Part shown: positions 41,355 through 50,139 of the stretch, piece after piece | Position numbering within the stretch: position 1 is the stretch's first letter | Layout of the letters: each line of letters begins with the position of its first letter | NCBI RefSeq assembly: GCF_050113715.1 | Contig: NZ_JBNJQR010000002.1 | Span: forward strand, 124,001-188,000 | Direction of reading: 5' to 3' | Length of the DNA: 64,000 nucleotides | Source: Brevibacillus_H ginsengisoli | GTDB lineage: Bacteria > Bacillota > Bacilli > Brevibacillales > Brevibacillaceae | The notes under the pieces: model-generated | Told to the model about the DNA's origin: nothing | What the model saw: the letters and a program-made list of their open reading frames with translations, nothing else | The model's database searches: none | Position numbers and translations under genes: made by a program

Positions 41355-42479
41355 ATGGACGAGACCTTGATCTTAAAAGGTGGAACGATTCTCAACGGCT
41401 ATCAATCGATACAAGCAGATATTTGGATTAAACAGGGGCAAATTCAAGGAATCATTCCTGATTGGAAACTGCTAAGCAAAAAGGCAGTTAGTCAGCCAAA
41501 GCCAGAGCAGATTATCGATGTGAGTGGGTTTTATATTTTGCCCGGATTTATCTCTATGAGACAGGAAGCCAATAGACTATTGCAAGGGACAACCCCGATC
41601 GAACAACAGCTACGTCCATTGATTGAACAGGGGATTACCAGCTTTATGGATGTCTTGCCAGTGGATTCATGGCTGGGATTGGAGAGAATTCTTTATCTGT
41701 TATCCGGATATCAGGAGAGCCAGCTTGATTATGCGATTCGAATCGGATTGCCTGCCGAACTTTTTACTTACGATCATGTAAGGGAGTTGGGTAAGGCATC
41801 TTTTCAATGGCTTCAGGTCAATCTCCATTCGATCAAAGAGTTGGATAGGATCGATTGGGACAGGTTGTATCCTTACCTTTCGTTTCATCATGTGGCACTC
41901 GCTTTATCCCTATCTAAAGAACAAGGACTTACACCTTCCATTCGGGAGAATATCGTAAATGAGTGGACAAACACGTGTCGATACGGAAATATTCGAACGC
42001 TTGTTCAGGATCAATCCAAGGCAAAAGTCAAGGAAAATGACTATTACCAGCTTCACCAGTTAAATAGCAAGGCCATTGTGGATCATTTGAATGTATACAA
42101 GCAAAACTGGTACGCGCAATATCCTGTTCTTGCATCTTTGGAGGATTGGAGGGAGCCGATCTCTACGAAGGATTGGACAGCTGAGCAGCTCTTACATTTA
42201 CTTGTAAGATTAGGCTCTGCGAACGTCGCTAAGACAATTGGCATCTATCCACGAAAAGGGAGTATCACACCGGGAGCAGACGCTGATCTTTTATTAGTCG
42301 AGAAATCTGAATGGTTGACAAAATTTGAACGATACACTATGCTCGAAATTAGCGAAATATGTCTTCCAACATATGTCATGTCGAATGGCCGTTGGGAGTA
42401 TCTGTTCGGCAAACATGTTCATAATCAAAGGCTTGGACAACATTTACAGGTTTTAAAACCCTATAATTATGCCATTTAA
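41355..42479 (+). CDS. Degenerate amidohydrolase / dihydroorotase-like protein
   Basis: A protein of about 374 residues with the amidohydrolase N-terminal beta-sandwich (LILKGGTILNGYQSIQADIWI), the segment before the first metal site (IIDVSGFYILPGFI) and the C-terminal YPRKGSITPGADADLLLVE. The HxH metal motif that should follow PGFI is replaced by SMRQE, and the later conserved histidines are not apparent. Metal-dependent hydrolysis is therefore unlikely; a structural or regulatory role is inference. ATG 41355 follows GGAAG. It is a single gene between terminators. Confidence 0.75.
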   Translation: MDETLILKGGTILNGYQSIQADIWIKQGQIQGIIPDWKLLSKKAVSQPKPEQIIDVSGFYILPGFISMRQEANRLLQGTTPIEQQLRPLIEQGITSFMDVLPVDSWLGLERILYLLSGYQESQLDYAIRIGLPAELFTYDHVRELGKASFQWLQVNLHSIKELDRIDWDRLYPYLSFHHVALALSLSKEQGLTPSIRENIVNEWTNTCRYGNIRTLVQDQSKAKVKENDYYQLHQLNSKAIVDHLNVYKQNWYAQYPVLASLEDWREPISTKDWTAEQLLHLLVRLGSANVAKTIGIYPRKGSITPGADADLLLVEKSEWLTKFERYTMLEISEICLPTYVMSNGRWEYLFGKHVHNQRLGQHLQVLKPYNYAI

Positions 42480-42500
42480 CCCCAGGTTTGGGGGTTTTTT
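42478..42500 (+). terminator. Terminator after the amidohydrolase-like gene
   Basis: AACCCC and GGGGTT, with a short loop, followed by T6; it overlaps the stop codon. Confidence 0.75.
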
Positions 42501-42551
42501 CGTAAAGGATTCTGTCAAATAAAGCCGAAAGAAAATGTATGGAAATTGAGC

Positions 42552-42579
42552 GCAACTTTTGACGCCTCCATCGGTCTAA
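42552..42579 (+). promoter_or_regulatory. Possible ECF-type autoregulatory promoter
   Basis: GCAACTTTT (42552-42560) and GGTCTAA (42573-42579) are spaced like the AAC / CGTC boxes of ECF sigma promoters. It lies 55 bp before the sigma gene, as expected for autoregulation. A GCCGAT/ATCGGC hairpin follows it. Confidence 0.4.
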
Positions 42580-42632
42580 TGAAGTAAGAGAGCCGATGGG
42601 GGATCGGCATCACTTGGGGAGGTAACCTCTGA

Positions 42633-43226
42633 ATGACCGATTCCCGATTAATTCGTGAAATCAAAGAAGGCAATGTCGAATGCTATGCTGAGTTAATTAG
42701 AAGATATGAGAAGAAAATTCTCACATTTGTCCTACATATGCTGCGTCAATCTCATGTGGAACATATGGCGGAGGATATCTGTCAAGAGACCTTCTATAAG
42801 GCCTACAAAAGCATTCATTCGTTTCGTGATGTAGAAGCTACTTTTTCAACGTGGCTGTACACGATTGCTCGTAATACGGTATTAAGTGAACTGCGCAAAA
42901 GTCGAAATTCTGACGTGTATCTCGAGGACACGCTTCAGGAGCCGATTGCCTCTCATGAGAGGCTCCCAGAACAGCAGTTACTTCGAACGGAACGAGAGGT
43001 ATTGGTACGCCAGGCAATCAACAGCTTGCCAGAAAAGCAGCGCTCTGCTCTCATACTTCGTGAATATGAGCAGATGGATTATAACGAAATTGCGACTATT
43101 CTTGATTTAACTGTTAGTTCTGTGAAATCTCTGCTTTTTCGGGCTCGGCAGAGTATCAAAATACAGTTAGAGTCCTATATCGTGGACCCTTACCTTGAAG
43201 AAGCCGAAGGGATGAATAAACGATGA
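42633..43226 (+). CDS. ECF RNA polymerase sigma factor
   Basis: A 197-residue sigma-70 family protein with region 2 (ELIRRYEKKILTFVLHML through DICQETFYKAYKSI and FSTWLYTIARN) and region 4 (LPEKQRSALILREYEQMDYN plus a helix-turn-helix). Region 3 is absent, so it is ECF. GGGGAGG precedes the ATG. Its stop overlaps the ATG of the anti-sigma gene, so the pair is coupled. Confidence 0.93.
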   Translation: MTDSRLIREIKEGNVECYAELIRRYEKKILTFVLHMLRQSHVEHMAEDICQETFYKAYKSIHSFRDVEATFSTWLYTIARNTVLSELRKSRNSDVYLEDTLQEPIASHERLPEQQLLRTEREVLVRQAINSLPEKQRSALILREYEQMDYNEIATILDLTVSSVKSLLFRARQSIKIQLESYIVDPYLEEAEGMNKR

Positions 43227-43849
43227 AGTGTGAAGAAGCCCAAGAAATTATGATTGAATACTCGGATCAACTGCTGCCAGAGGTGACCAAGCGTAGAGTC
43301 GACCAGCATCTTGCTTCCTGTGCATCTTGCAAGAAAGAGTACGACGATTGGATGGAGAGCAGCAAGTGGATTCGTATGGACAAAGAACAGTCTGCTCCAG
43401 TCGTCTCGACCAAATCAATTGTGGATGCTGTCATGGCACGCATTCTCTCTGAAGAGAAATGGGCGATTCCAATCGGTAAAAAAGTTTTCACCCTAACGGC
43501 AAGAATGCGTCGAATTGGAGCAAGCGCTGCCGTAATCCTACTGATGCTTTGCGGGTTTACCATCTTCGCGAATTCTGGACAGGATGCTAATATAGCCAAT
43601 GCGGATTATTCTGGACAATCCAAAACGGAAGTTGTCTCTTCTGCTATTACGACATCAGACGGTATTGCCGAAGTGAGCTCTGAGCCCATGATTGATTCTG
43701 CGACCGCTTCTGCTGCTCAACCGATGCCTGCACCTGTGATCGATAATGCTGCAACTCCTGTATCTGGTGGTCCGAATTACAGTATTATCCTTAGTTTCTT
43801 TGGGATTTTAATTACAGTGATTGCCATGAGCTGGATGATGCGAGCTTAA
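43223..43849 (+). CDS. Membrane anti-sigma factor with zinc-finger domain
   Basis: A 208-residue protein. The N-terminus has the HxxxCxxC zinc-binding motif (QHLASCASC) of ZAS-type anti-sigma factors. A membrane helix lies at about residues 94-112, an Ala/Ser/Pro-rich external part follows, and a second hydrophobic helix ends the protein (ILSFFGILITVIAMSWMM). It would hold the ECF sigma inactive until an envelope signal. Two membrane helices are less usual than one. Confidence 0.88.
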   Translation: MKCEEAQEIMIEYSDQLLPEVTKRRVDQHLASCASCKKEYDDWMESSKWIRMDKEQSAPVVSTKSIVDAVMARILSEEKWAIPIGKKVFTLTARMRRIGASAAVILLMLCGFTIFANSGQDANIANADYSGQSKTEVVSSAITTSDGIAEVSSEPMIDSATASAAQPMPAPVIDNAATPVSGGPNYSIILSFFGILITVIAMSWMMRA

Positions 43850-43865
43850 CTAAACAGACGTATCA

Positions 43866-43893
43866 AAAAGACTGTCCGTGACAGTCTTTTCTT
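43866..43893 (+). terminator. Terminator after the sigma/anti-sigma operon
   Basis: AAAAGACTGTC and GACAGTCTTTT form a perfect 11-bp stem with a 3-nt loop and a T-rich tail. Confidence 0.9.
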
Positions 43894-44017
43894 CGTTTCA
43901 TCGTCATACATCCTATTCCGCGTTTTCAATCTGTCAACGGTAGGTATTAAAGACAATCGCGAACCTTGACCAGATACGGTATACTAATAAGGTCAATCGA
44001 GTAAAAGAGGTGCAGAC

Positions 44018-44974
44018 ATGCCGAAAAAGTGGATTCAAGTTATTCATGAAGCTGTTAAAAAAATCGAAAACAATGAAGTGGAACTTGGTATACAAGTATT
44101 GCAAAAAGTGCAGGAGCATGGAAAGGAATTGCCTGAAGTCATGCTGTACCTAGCGGATATCTGGTATCAGTTGGGGCATTTTAATCAAGCGGCAGAAATT
44201 TTAAGAGACATACATACATCTACTCTCAATCTTCCGGCGGAGCTGCGTCAAGACGCAGGACTACTTTTGGCTGAAATTTATTTGGAAGAAGGGGACTTCG
44301 AACAAGCACAAACCCTCTTGTATCAAATGAAAGAAGAGGGATCTCAAGATGTACAACTCTATTTACTTCTAGCCGATCTTTATGCTGTGCAGGATTTAGA
44401 AGAAGTGGCTGTGAAGTACCTGCAAACGGCTTTTGACATGGCCCCCGAAAATGACGATATTCGGGCAGCGTTAGGCGAGATGTATTCGCGTCTAGGTGAA
44501 ATGGACAGGACAGTCGAGTTATTAAATGATTCCGAAGAGCACGCGCTCTCTACCTTGTTGTTGCGTGGACGTATGATGGCTCAGCAGGGCGAATTTGAGC
44601 AAGCCTACGAGGCGTACAAGCATGCTTTCTCTATTGAACAATCCCCAGAGGTCATGTTTGGCTGCGGTTTGATGGCGTTCTACGTTGGGGATTTATCTGA
44701 GGCCAAGCGATTTATTGAGATGCTGCTCACGGTCGATGAGGAGTATGTGACAGCTTATCCTGTTCTCTCTGATATTTACCTTTCCAGCGGTGAAACAGAG
44801 CCAGCCATCGAGGCTCTAAAAAAATACGTCGAGCTTTCCGGTTTCGATCTTGATCAGATTAGACGATTGGTAGCTTTGTTGACGCAGTCAGGACGTTACG
44901 AAGAGGCAAAAGAGTATCAAACCCTATTACAGCAATGGGATACTGAAGAAGAGGAAGAAGATTCAAACCAATAG
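44018..44974 (+). CDS. ypiA: TPR-repeat protein (YpiA position)
   Basis: A 318-residue soluble protein made of about seven tetratricopeptide-like helical repeats (for example GHFNQAAEILRDIH and GEFEQAYEAYKHAFSIE) with an acidic C-terminus. TPRs mediate protein contacts; the partner is unknown. Its place downstream of aroA and upstream of ypiF-qcrA matches ypiA, though in B. subtilis no genes intervene after aroE. A TATACT at 43980-43985 may be a -10 box. Confidence 0.75.
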   Translation: MPKKWIQVIHEAVKKIENNEVELGIQVLQKVQEHGKELPEVMLYLADIWYQLGHFNQAAEILRDIHTSTLNLPAELRQDAGLLLAEIYLEEGDFEQAQTLLYQMKEEGSQDVQLYLLLADLYAVQDLEEVAVKYLQTAFDMAPENDDIRAALGEMYSRLGEMDRTVELLNDSEEHALSTLLLRGRMMAQQGEFEQAYEAYKHAFSIEQSPEVMFGCGLMAFYVGDLSEAKRFIEMLLTVDEEYVTAYPVLSDIYLSSGETEPAIEALKKYVELSGFDLDQIRRLVALLTQSGRYEEAKEYQTLLQQWDTEEEEEDSNQ

Positions 44975-45001
44975 ATGACAATTTCGAGTTTATCGGTTGG
45001 A

Positions 45002-45029
45002 GGAAGTTGCGTATGCAGCTTCCTTTTTT
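45002..45029 (+). terminator. Terminator after the TPR gene
   Basis: GGAAGTTGC and GCAGCTTCC pair over 9 bp with one G-U, with a 4-nt loop and a T6 tail. Confidence 0.85.
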
Positions 45030-45037
45030 GTATTATC

Positions 45038-45081
45038 GGAATGTTTAATCACTTTATAGAGGTAAAGCGATTAAACATTCC
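45038..45081. repeat. Long near-perfect inverted repeat
   Basis: GGAATGTTTAATC (45038-45050) pairs with GATTAAACATTCC (45069-45081). After one mismatch, CTTTA pairs with TAAAG, giving 18 of 19 paired positions and a 6-nt loop. No T-tract follows. It is the first of two structured elements in the 316-bp gap before 45291. Confidence 0.75.
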
Positions 45082-45102
45082 TTCCATTTGCGCAAGCCCG
45101 CC

Positions 45103-45221
45103 AAGAAAAGATTCGTCCGCTCAAAGCTCATTTTAAGCGAAACAAAGCGCGAGAGAACGGAGCGGACAGCAATTGCTACAGACGAACTTAAACAGAGCGT
45201 AGAGGGACGAAGTCTTTTCTT
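45103..45221 (+). other. Large structured element with alternative pairings
   Basis: AAGAAAAGATTCGTCC (45103-45118) is complementary to GGACGAAGTCTTTTCTT (45205-45221) with one bulge. Part of the same left arm, GTCCGCTC (45115-45122), is also perfectly complementary to GAGCGGAC (45160-45167). AGCAATTGCT (45168-45177) is a further palindrome. The two long pairings exclude each other. The 60-residue frame across it lacks a ribosome site. Confidence 0.55.
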
Positions 45222-45290
45222 ATTGGTTTTATCTTTCCAGATCTTGGCTAGAATGGATAGCAAGAAATGAAAAGATAGAAGGTAGTCAAA

Positions 45291-46418
45291 ATGAATTTGG
45301 CAGAGATCATGGTCTATACGGACATTAAAGTGCTCCACCAAATTGCTCAACATTATGGACTCACATGCGATGTTCACTCCAAGAATGAGCTTATTACCAC
45401 ACTATTAATGAATGTGAAACAACGAGATACGATTGTCCAAGAGGTAGAACAGCTTACCCCCAGCGAGAGCCATTTCTTGTTGTTACTCTTTTTTGACAAA
45501 CGTAGTCAATATTCGTTGGAAGACTTGCTCGCCAAAGGGGGTATTGCGGTTGAGACGGTCGACGTGGAGCGTAAGGAAGGAGTGCGAAAACTTATTGCCA
45601 GCGCACTAAAGCGGGGATGGATTTTTCCCGCAAAAGGTGGCGCCACCGGTCAGTTTCAGGTCCCTAATGATCTGCGAGAACCGTATGTCCAGGCGCTGTT
45701 AGATAGTTGGAAGTTGAAGTCTCCACTTGGGTCCAGACAAGCAGAAACGGTTTTGGCTTATCGGGATGAAGGTGTGGCCGCTTGCGATGATCTTCTTCAA
45801 ATCCTGCGTTTCATTGGGAATGAACCGATCCCACTTACCGCGGAAGGTGGAATGTACAGAAGGTTTCAGGTCCAGTTGCTTAAGTTTTTGACTATACAGG
45901 AAGAACCTCTCGCCCCGCAAAAATGGCGTTTTGGTTATGGATTGCATTTTGATTTATATCCGGAACGATTTAGTCTTCTGTACGATTACTGTTACTATCA
46001 ACGCTGGATTCATGAGACTAGTTCCCAAGTGGAAATTACCGAGCATGGCTTTGAACAGTTGAAGAAGTCTTATAACCAACAAACGTATCATGATTTGATT
46101 AACTTTTGGATGAGGCTGTATAAAAGGGCAATCCCCAATATGCCGATGATCGTACAAGTCATCCCGTTTATGTCCAAAGGAAAGTGGATCGCTCAAGAAG
46201 AGATTGAACAGACACTCCTCAAGTGGGTGAAGCCTTTTTACTATGATGATCCAATCAGTATTTTGACGAATCGAGTGTTGAAAATGATGGTTCATCTTGG
46301 ACTTTTGAAGGTGGGCGAATCCGCTACGGGAGATTGGCTCTACGCAAGTACAGATGCTTGTCAACAATGGCTCAGACAATATAACGGTTTTGTGGAATCT
46401 ACGATATTGTTGAAATGA
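45291..46418 (+). CDS. Hypothetical protein with SAP-like and winged-helix-like regions
   Basis: A 375-residue soluble protein. Residues 8-40 (VLHQIAQHYGLTCDVHSKNE region) resemble a SAP or XPB N-terminal-like DNA-binding helix pair. The rest is helical, and the C-terminus (VLKMMVHLGLLKV...GDWLYAST) looks like a winged helix. It has no helicase motifs. It might belong to the XPB/Ssl2 N-terminal-domain family, but I am not sure. It is not in the B. subtilis order and is followed by the IDEAL gene. Confidence 0.65.
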   Translation: MNLAEIMVYTDIKVLHQIAQHYGLTCDVHSKNELITTLLMNVKQRDTIVQEVEQLTPSESHFLLLLFFDKRSQYSLEDLLAKGGIAVETVDVERKEGVRKLIASALKRGWIFPAKGGATGQFQVPNDLREPYVQALLDSWKLKSPLGSRQAETVLAYRDEGVAACDDLLQILRFIGNEPIPLTAEGGMYRRFQVQLLKFLTIQEEPLAPQKWRFGYGLHFDLYPERFSLLYDYCYYQRWIHETSSQVEITEHGFEQLKKSYNQQTYHDLINFWMRLYKRAIPNMPMIVQVIPFMSKGKWIAQEEIEQTLLKWVKPFYYDDPISILTNRVLKMMVHLGLLKVGESATGDWLYASTDACQQWLRQYNGFVESTILLK

Positions 46419-46427
46419 GGGATACGA

Positions 46428-46625
46428 ATGGAGAGACCTAACTTCTTTACACAGAACATGGTGTCAGGATTGTTATCGGAAATGGTCATCGACGAGCAAG
46501 TCAGGACGTATCGAAAAAGAACATTGTATGAACAAATCGATGAAGCGTTGACCATGAAAAACAAAGAACGTTTCTACCAGTTAACCACCGAACTCCGAGA
46601 GATTCTGGCACTCGAAAAAACGTAA
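46428..46625 (+). CDS. Stand-alone IDEAL-domain protein (YpiB C-terminal-like)
   Basis: A 65-residue protein whose second half contains the IDEAL signature (TLYEQIDEALTMKNKERFYQ, then LTTELREIL). In B. subtilis at this position YpiB has an additional N-terminal UPF0302 domain, which is absent here. GAGGG precedes the ATG. IDEAL domains are thought to be protein-interaction modules. Confidence 0.75.
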   Translation: MERPNFFTQNMVSGLLSEMVIDEQVRTYRKRTLYEQIDEALTMKNKERFYQLTTELREILALEKT

Positions 46626-46723
46626 AACAGGTTCATTGAAAGCAATCTACAATCATGGTATTGTTTAGGAGATTGACATATCAATCTATTTTGAACGAAT
46701 CCAGATTGAAGAGGGTATGAGTG

Positions 46724-47158
46724 ATGCAATGGACGCTAAATGATTTACACAATTGGGAGGAGTTGCGTGAGCTAGTAGATACCGCACTTCTCCCTCTTTA
46801 TTTGTATCGGCCTTCTATATCATTACCGATGCAAGCCAACCGCATGCAATATTTAATGGAGCTCGCTGTAGCGATTGAACAGAAGTTAAAAGGACGTTTG
46901 CTGCTTTTTCCTCTGGCTTATCGCAAATGGGAAGAGAGTGTAGAGAGTGAACTTCCAGAAGAGTTGCCTTTTACGTTTGTGTTGCGGTTCTCTGGGGACA
47001 ACTGGCTGTTAAAGAGTGAGCTTGCCGATTCACCAATCCACTATTTAACGATATCAGATGAAGAATTGGATTCTCGCGTACGATTTGAAGTCACTGTAGA
47101 CGTCTGTTACCAACAAATTATCAAAACCTGGCAGCAAAAAAGTCTGCAAATGAAATAA
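46724..47158 (+). CDS. ypiF: YpiF-like protein (DUF2487 type)
   Basis: A protein of about 144 residues starting MQWTLND, with hydrophobic and charged alternation and no membrane helix. Size and position directly upstream of qcrA match ypiF of B. subtilis. ATG 46724 lies 8 nt after GAGGG; GTG 46721 is also possible. The function is unknown. Confidence 0.7.
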   Translation: MQWTLNDLHNWEELRELVDTALLPLYLYRPSISLPMQANRMQYLMELAVAIEQKLKGRLLLFPLAYRKWEESVESELPEELPFTFVLRFSGDNWLLKSELADSPIHYLTISDEELDSRVRFEVTVDVCYQQIIKTWQQKSLQMK

Positions 47159-47280
47159 AATTGAGAATTCAACATAATTGTCGAATCATGTAAATAAGGA
47201 TGGTTGTTTCCATTTATGACAAATTGATAACAATCGACAAAGAAGCTGATTTCCGTCTGCCAGAAGTTGGTTGGACATTC

Positions 47281-47309
47281 TTGACATCTAAAAAGGCGTT
47301 AGCTATGAT
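47281..47309 (+). promoter_or_regulatory. Sigma-A promoter of qcrABC
   Basis: A perfect TTGACA (47281-47286), a 17-bp spacer and TATGAT (47304-47309) lie 77 bp before qcrA. Confidence 0.75.
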
Positions 47310-47385
47310 TGTTTTGATCTACTGTTATTATTTGTATGTCGAATTCCTTGTTACGTATTTTACAGGATAAGGAGGGGAATATGAG

Positions 47386-47904
47386 ATGAGTGGTAAACAG
47401 GAAATTTCCAGACGAACGTTTTTGAATTATGCTTTGATGGGAACTGGCGGTTTCCTAGCTGCGGGAATCATCACACCAATGTTACGTTTTGCTATTGACC
47501 CTGTTCTGAAAACATCAGCCGGTGGAGATAAAGTAGCGGTTGGAAACGTAGATGATTTTGGTCCAGATCCTAAGCGTGTGGATTTTAAGGTTCATACCAA
47601 AGACGGTTGGTACGAATCTGACTCCGCCATGTCAGCATGGGTAAGGAAAATGGAGGACGGTACAATATTGGCGCTTTCTCCAGTATGTAAGCACCTGGGT
47701 TGTACAGTAAGCTGGAATGATAATTCAGAGTATCCTAACCAGTACTTCTGTCCTTGTCACTTTGGCCGTTACACAATCAATGGTGAGAATATTTTGGGAA
47801 CGCCTCCATTGAAGTCTCTTGACGAGTACGAATCAGAAGTAAAAGACGGCAAGCTTTACTTAGGAAGAACAAAAGAAAATCCACGACCGGGGGTGGCTGG
47901 CTAG
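47386..47904 (+). CDS. qcrA: Menaquinol:cytochrome c reductase Rieske iron-sulfur subunit
   Basis: A 172-residue protein with a Tat-type signal anchor (SRRTFLNYALMGTGGFLAAG) and the Rieske cluster motifs CKHLGC and CPCHFG. It accepts electrons from menaquinol in the bc complex. GGAGGGG precedes the ATG. It ends directly at the qcrB start. The menaquinone is made by the operon at 21659-26564. Confidence 0.97.
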   Translation: MSGKQEISRRTFLNYALMGTGGFLAAGIITPMLRFAIDPVLKTSAGGDKVAVGNVDDFGPDPKRVDFKVHTKDGWYESDSAMSAWVRKMEDGTILALSPVCKHLGCTVSWNDNSEYPNQYFCPCHFGRYTINGENILGTPPLKSLDEYESEVKDGKLYLGRTKENPRPGVAG

Positions 47905-48576
47905 ATGATGCAGAAGATGTACGATTGGGTGGACGAGCGCTTGAACATCACCCCGATGTGGCGTGATTTAGCCGACCACGAAGTACCAGAGCACGTGAAC
48001 CCGGCACACCACTTTTCCGCGTTCGTCTATTGCTTTGGAGGATTAACCTTCTTTATTACTGTCATTCAAATTTTGTCTGGAATGTTTTTGACGATGTACT
48101 ATGTTCCAGATATTATCAATGCTTATGAATCCGTGAAATATTTACAGAACGAAGTGGCGTTTGGGTCAATTGTTCGCGGAATGCATCACTGGGGCGCAAG
48201 TCTCGTAATTGTTATGATGTTCTTACATACGCTTCGTGTTTTCTTCACTGGAGCTTACAAAAAACCTCGCGAGCTCAACTGGGTTGTGGGTATGCTGATT
48301 TTCTTTATCATGCTTGGTCTTGGCTTCACAGGTTATCTGTTGCCATGGGATAACAAAGCATATTTCGCAACAAAAGTAGGGCTTCAAATCGCAGATACCA
48401 TTCCACTCATTGGGCCGTACGCTAAAACATTGTTGACTGGCGGTGAAATCGTTGGTGCCCAGACATTGTCTCGCTTCTTCGCAATCCACGTCTTCTTTAT
48501 GCCAGCAGGTTTATTTACTCTCTTGGCTGCTCACTTTGTAATGATTCGTCAGCAAGGTATTTCCGGTCCGCTATAA
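47905..48576 (+). CDS. qcrB: Menaquinol:cytochrome c reductase cytochrome b subunit
   Basis: A 223-residue b6-type subunit with four membrane helices and the heme-ligand histidines in MHHWGASL and FLHTLRVF, and later IHVFFMPAG and AAHFVMI. Cys 43 is at the position known to bind heme covalently in Bacillus and b6f complexes. It is directly adjacent to qcrA. Confidence 0.97.
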   Translation: MMQKMYDWVDERLNITPMWRDLADHEVPEHVNPAHHFSAFVYCFGGLTFFITVIQILSGMFLTMYYVPDIINAYESVKYLQNEVAFGSIVRGMHHWGASLVIVMMFLHTLRVFFTGAYKKPRELNWVVGMLIFFIMLGLGFTGYLLPWDNKAYFATKVGLQIADTIPLIGPYAKTLLTGGEIVGAQTLSRFFAIHVFFMPAGLFTLLAAHFVMIRQQGISGPL

Positions 48577-48605
48577 GCTGTCTTCGACAATAAGGAGGAA
48601 TTAGC

Positions 48606-49397
48606 ATGGCTAAACATGATAAAGATGCTACCTTCGTCGGAGACTCACGGATTTCCGCGAAGCGCATCCCAAACATTTCACCTTCCTACTCCGACTTTCC
48701 AGGGAAGTCTGAGCCTTTCTGGCCGAACTTTCTCTTAAAAGAGTGGATGGTTGGTGCAGTGTGTTTGGTTGGATTTTTAGTATTGATTGTATCAGAGGTT
48801 CCTGAGTTAACTGGAAAAGCGAATCCGACCGATACAAGTTTCGTTCCATTGCCAGACTGGTATTTCTTGTTCTTGTATCAATTGCTCAAAGCTCCTTGGG
48901 CTGCAGGGAAATGGGTGCTCTTGGGAACTCTAGGTATTCCAGGGGTTGCTTTTGGGGCATTATTACTGGCTCCTTGGCTTGATGCGGGACCTGAACGCCG
49001 CGCCTTCCGTCGTCCGATCGCTACAGGGTTGATGCTTCTTTCGCTCGTTGGAATCTTTTATCTAACCAATGCGGCGATGGTAGAGCATAACGCCAAACAT
49101 GCGAGCAACCATGGCGGTGGAGCAGGTGGAGGTCAAGCAGCGGCGCCTGCAGACCCGAGCTTTAAGCCGGATGAAATTTGGACGAAACAAGCTTCTTGCC
49201 AAGGCTGCCACGGTGCCAACATGGAAGGTCAAATGGGTCCGAACCTGCAAAAGATCGGAAGCAAGTACAACGCTCAACAAATCGAGGAGATCATCGCAAA
49301 AGGCAAGACTGGAACTATGGGTGCTATGCCTGGCGGAATGATCAAAGATCCAGCTGAAGTGAAAAAACTTGCTGAATATATGGCAACCTTGAAATAA
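48606..49397 (+). CDS. qcrC: Menaquinol:cytochrome c reductase cytochrome c/b subunit
   Basis: A 263-residue fusion typical of Bacillales: an N-terminal subunit-IV-like part with three membrane helices (LPDWYFLFLYQLLKAP is the Qo-site PEWY-like segment) and a C-terminal cytochrome c domain with heme motif CQGCH and a distal Met in the GAMPGGM segment. It completes qcrABC. Confidence 0.96.
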   Translation: MAKHDKDATFVGDSRISAKRIPNISPSYSDFPGKSEPFWPNFLLKEWMVGAVCLVGFLVLIVSEVPELTGKANPTDTSFVPLPDWYFLFLYQLLKAPWAAGKWVLLGTLGIPGVAFGALLLAPWLDAGPERRAFRRPIATGLMLLSLVGIFYLTNAAMVEHNAKHASNHGGGAGGGQAAAPADPSFKPDEIWTKQASCQGCHGANMEGQMGPNLQKIGSKYNAQQIEEIIAKGKTGTMGAMPGGMIKDPAEVKKLAEYMATLK

Positions 49398-49414
49398 TTT
49401 GATATAATAAGTTA

Positions 49415-49445
49415 GGAAAAGCTGGCTAACATGGTCAGCTTTTCC
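49415..49445 (+). other. Hairpin after qcrC without poly-T tail
   Basis: GGAAAAGCTG and CAGCTTTTCC form a perfect 10-bp stem with an 11-nt loop. No uridine run follows, so it may stabilise the 3' end or terminate weakly. Confidence 0.6.
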
Positions 49446-49491
49446 CTTATAAAAGGGGCAGAGTTAGGCTATCCGTATAGGAGAGATATTC

Positions 49492-50091
49492 ATGAAGTGG
49501 GCATGGGAGTGGTTCTGGGGATCTTTAGGGAAACCCTGGTTTCTCTGGATATTACTCATAATCAATTTTTTGGGAACAATCTATGGTTTCATCTGGTATG
49601 GCAATCAGTTGGCAGATACACCAGCAATGCTAAGGATTTTCGTGCCTGATAGCCCTACGGGTAGCGGCCTGTTTACCCTCGTGCTTTTGAGTTATTTACT
49701 GGGACGTCATTTTCCTTTTCTTGAAGCGCTGGCTGGTATTACCAATTTCAAATATGGAATATGGGCGTGTGCCATTATCGTGTCTGGATGGATGCTGGGT
49801 AACGAAGTGCACTGGACAGACATTATGCTGCTTACATCTCATGCGGGAATGGCAGTGGAATCAGCGTTGTATACCAAGTTCTATCGCCTCAGCTGGCTTC
49901 CTGTGGGCTTTGCGGCGTTATGGACGTTAAATAATGACTTTATCGATTACGTGATGGATACACACCCCTGGTTGCCTGATCAACTTGTTCCTTACACGAC
50001 GATCGTTGGTTTATGTACGGTGGCGCTTAGTCTGGTTTCCATCGCTTTGATCTGGTATCTGAACGATCGGCTTACAAGAAAAAAGGTCTAA
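49492..50091 (+). CDS. ypjA: YpjA family membrane protein (DUF1405)
   Basis: A 199-residue protein with about five membrane helices, no catalytic motif and a basic C-terminus. It follows qcrC as in B. subtilis. AGGAGAG precedes the ATG. The function is unknown. Confidence 0.85.
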   Translation: MKWAWEWFWGSLGKPWFLWILLIINFLGTIYGFIWYGNQLADTPAMLRIFVPDSPTGSGLFTLVLLSYLLGRHFPFLEALAGITNFKYGIWACAIIVSGWMLGNEVHWTDIMLLTSHAGMAVESALYTKFYRLSWLPVGFAALWTLNNDFIDYVMDTHPWLPDQLVPYTTIVGLCTVALSLVSIALIWYLNDRLTRKKV

Positions 50092-50139
50092 TCTTGTCCT
50101 CCTTTCCATAGTCTGTACTATGGGAAGGAGGTTTTTCGT

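Noticed and set aside
45088..45270. 60-residue + strand ORF before the 45291 gene
   Set aside because: It has no ribosome site, is very basic and lies across long inverted repeats.
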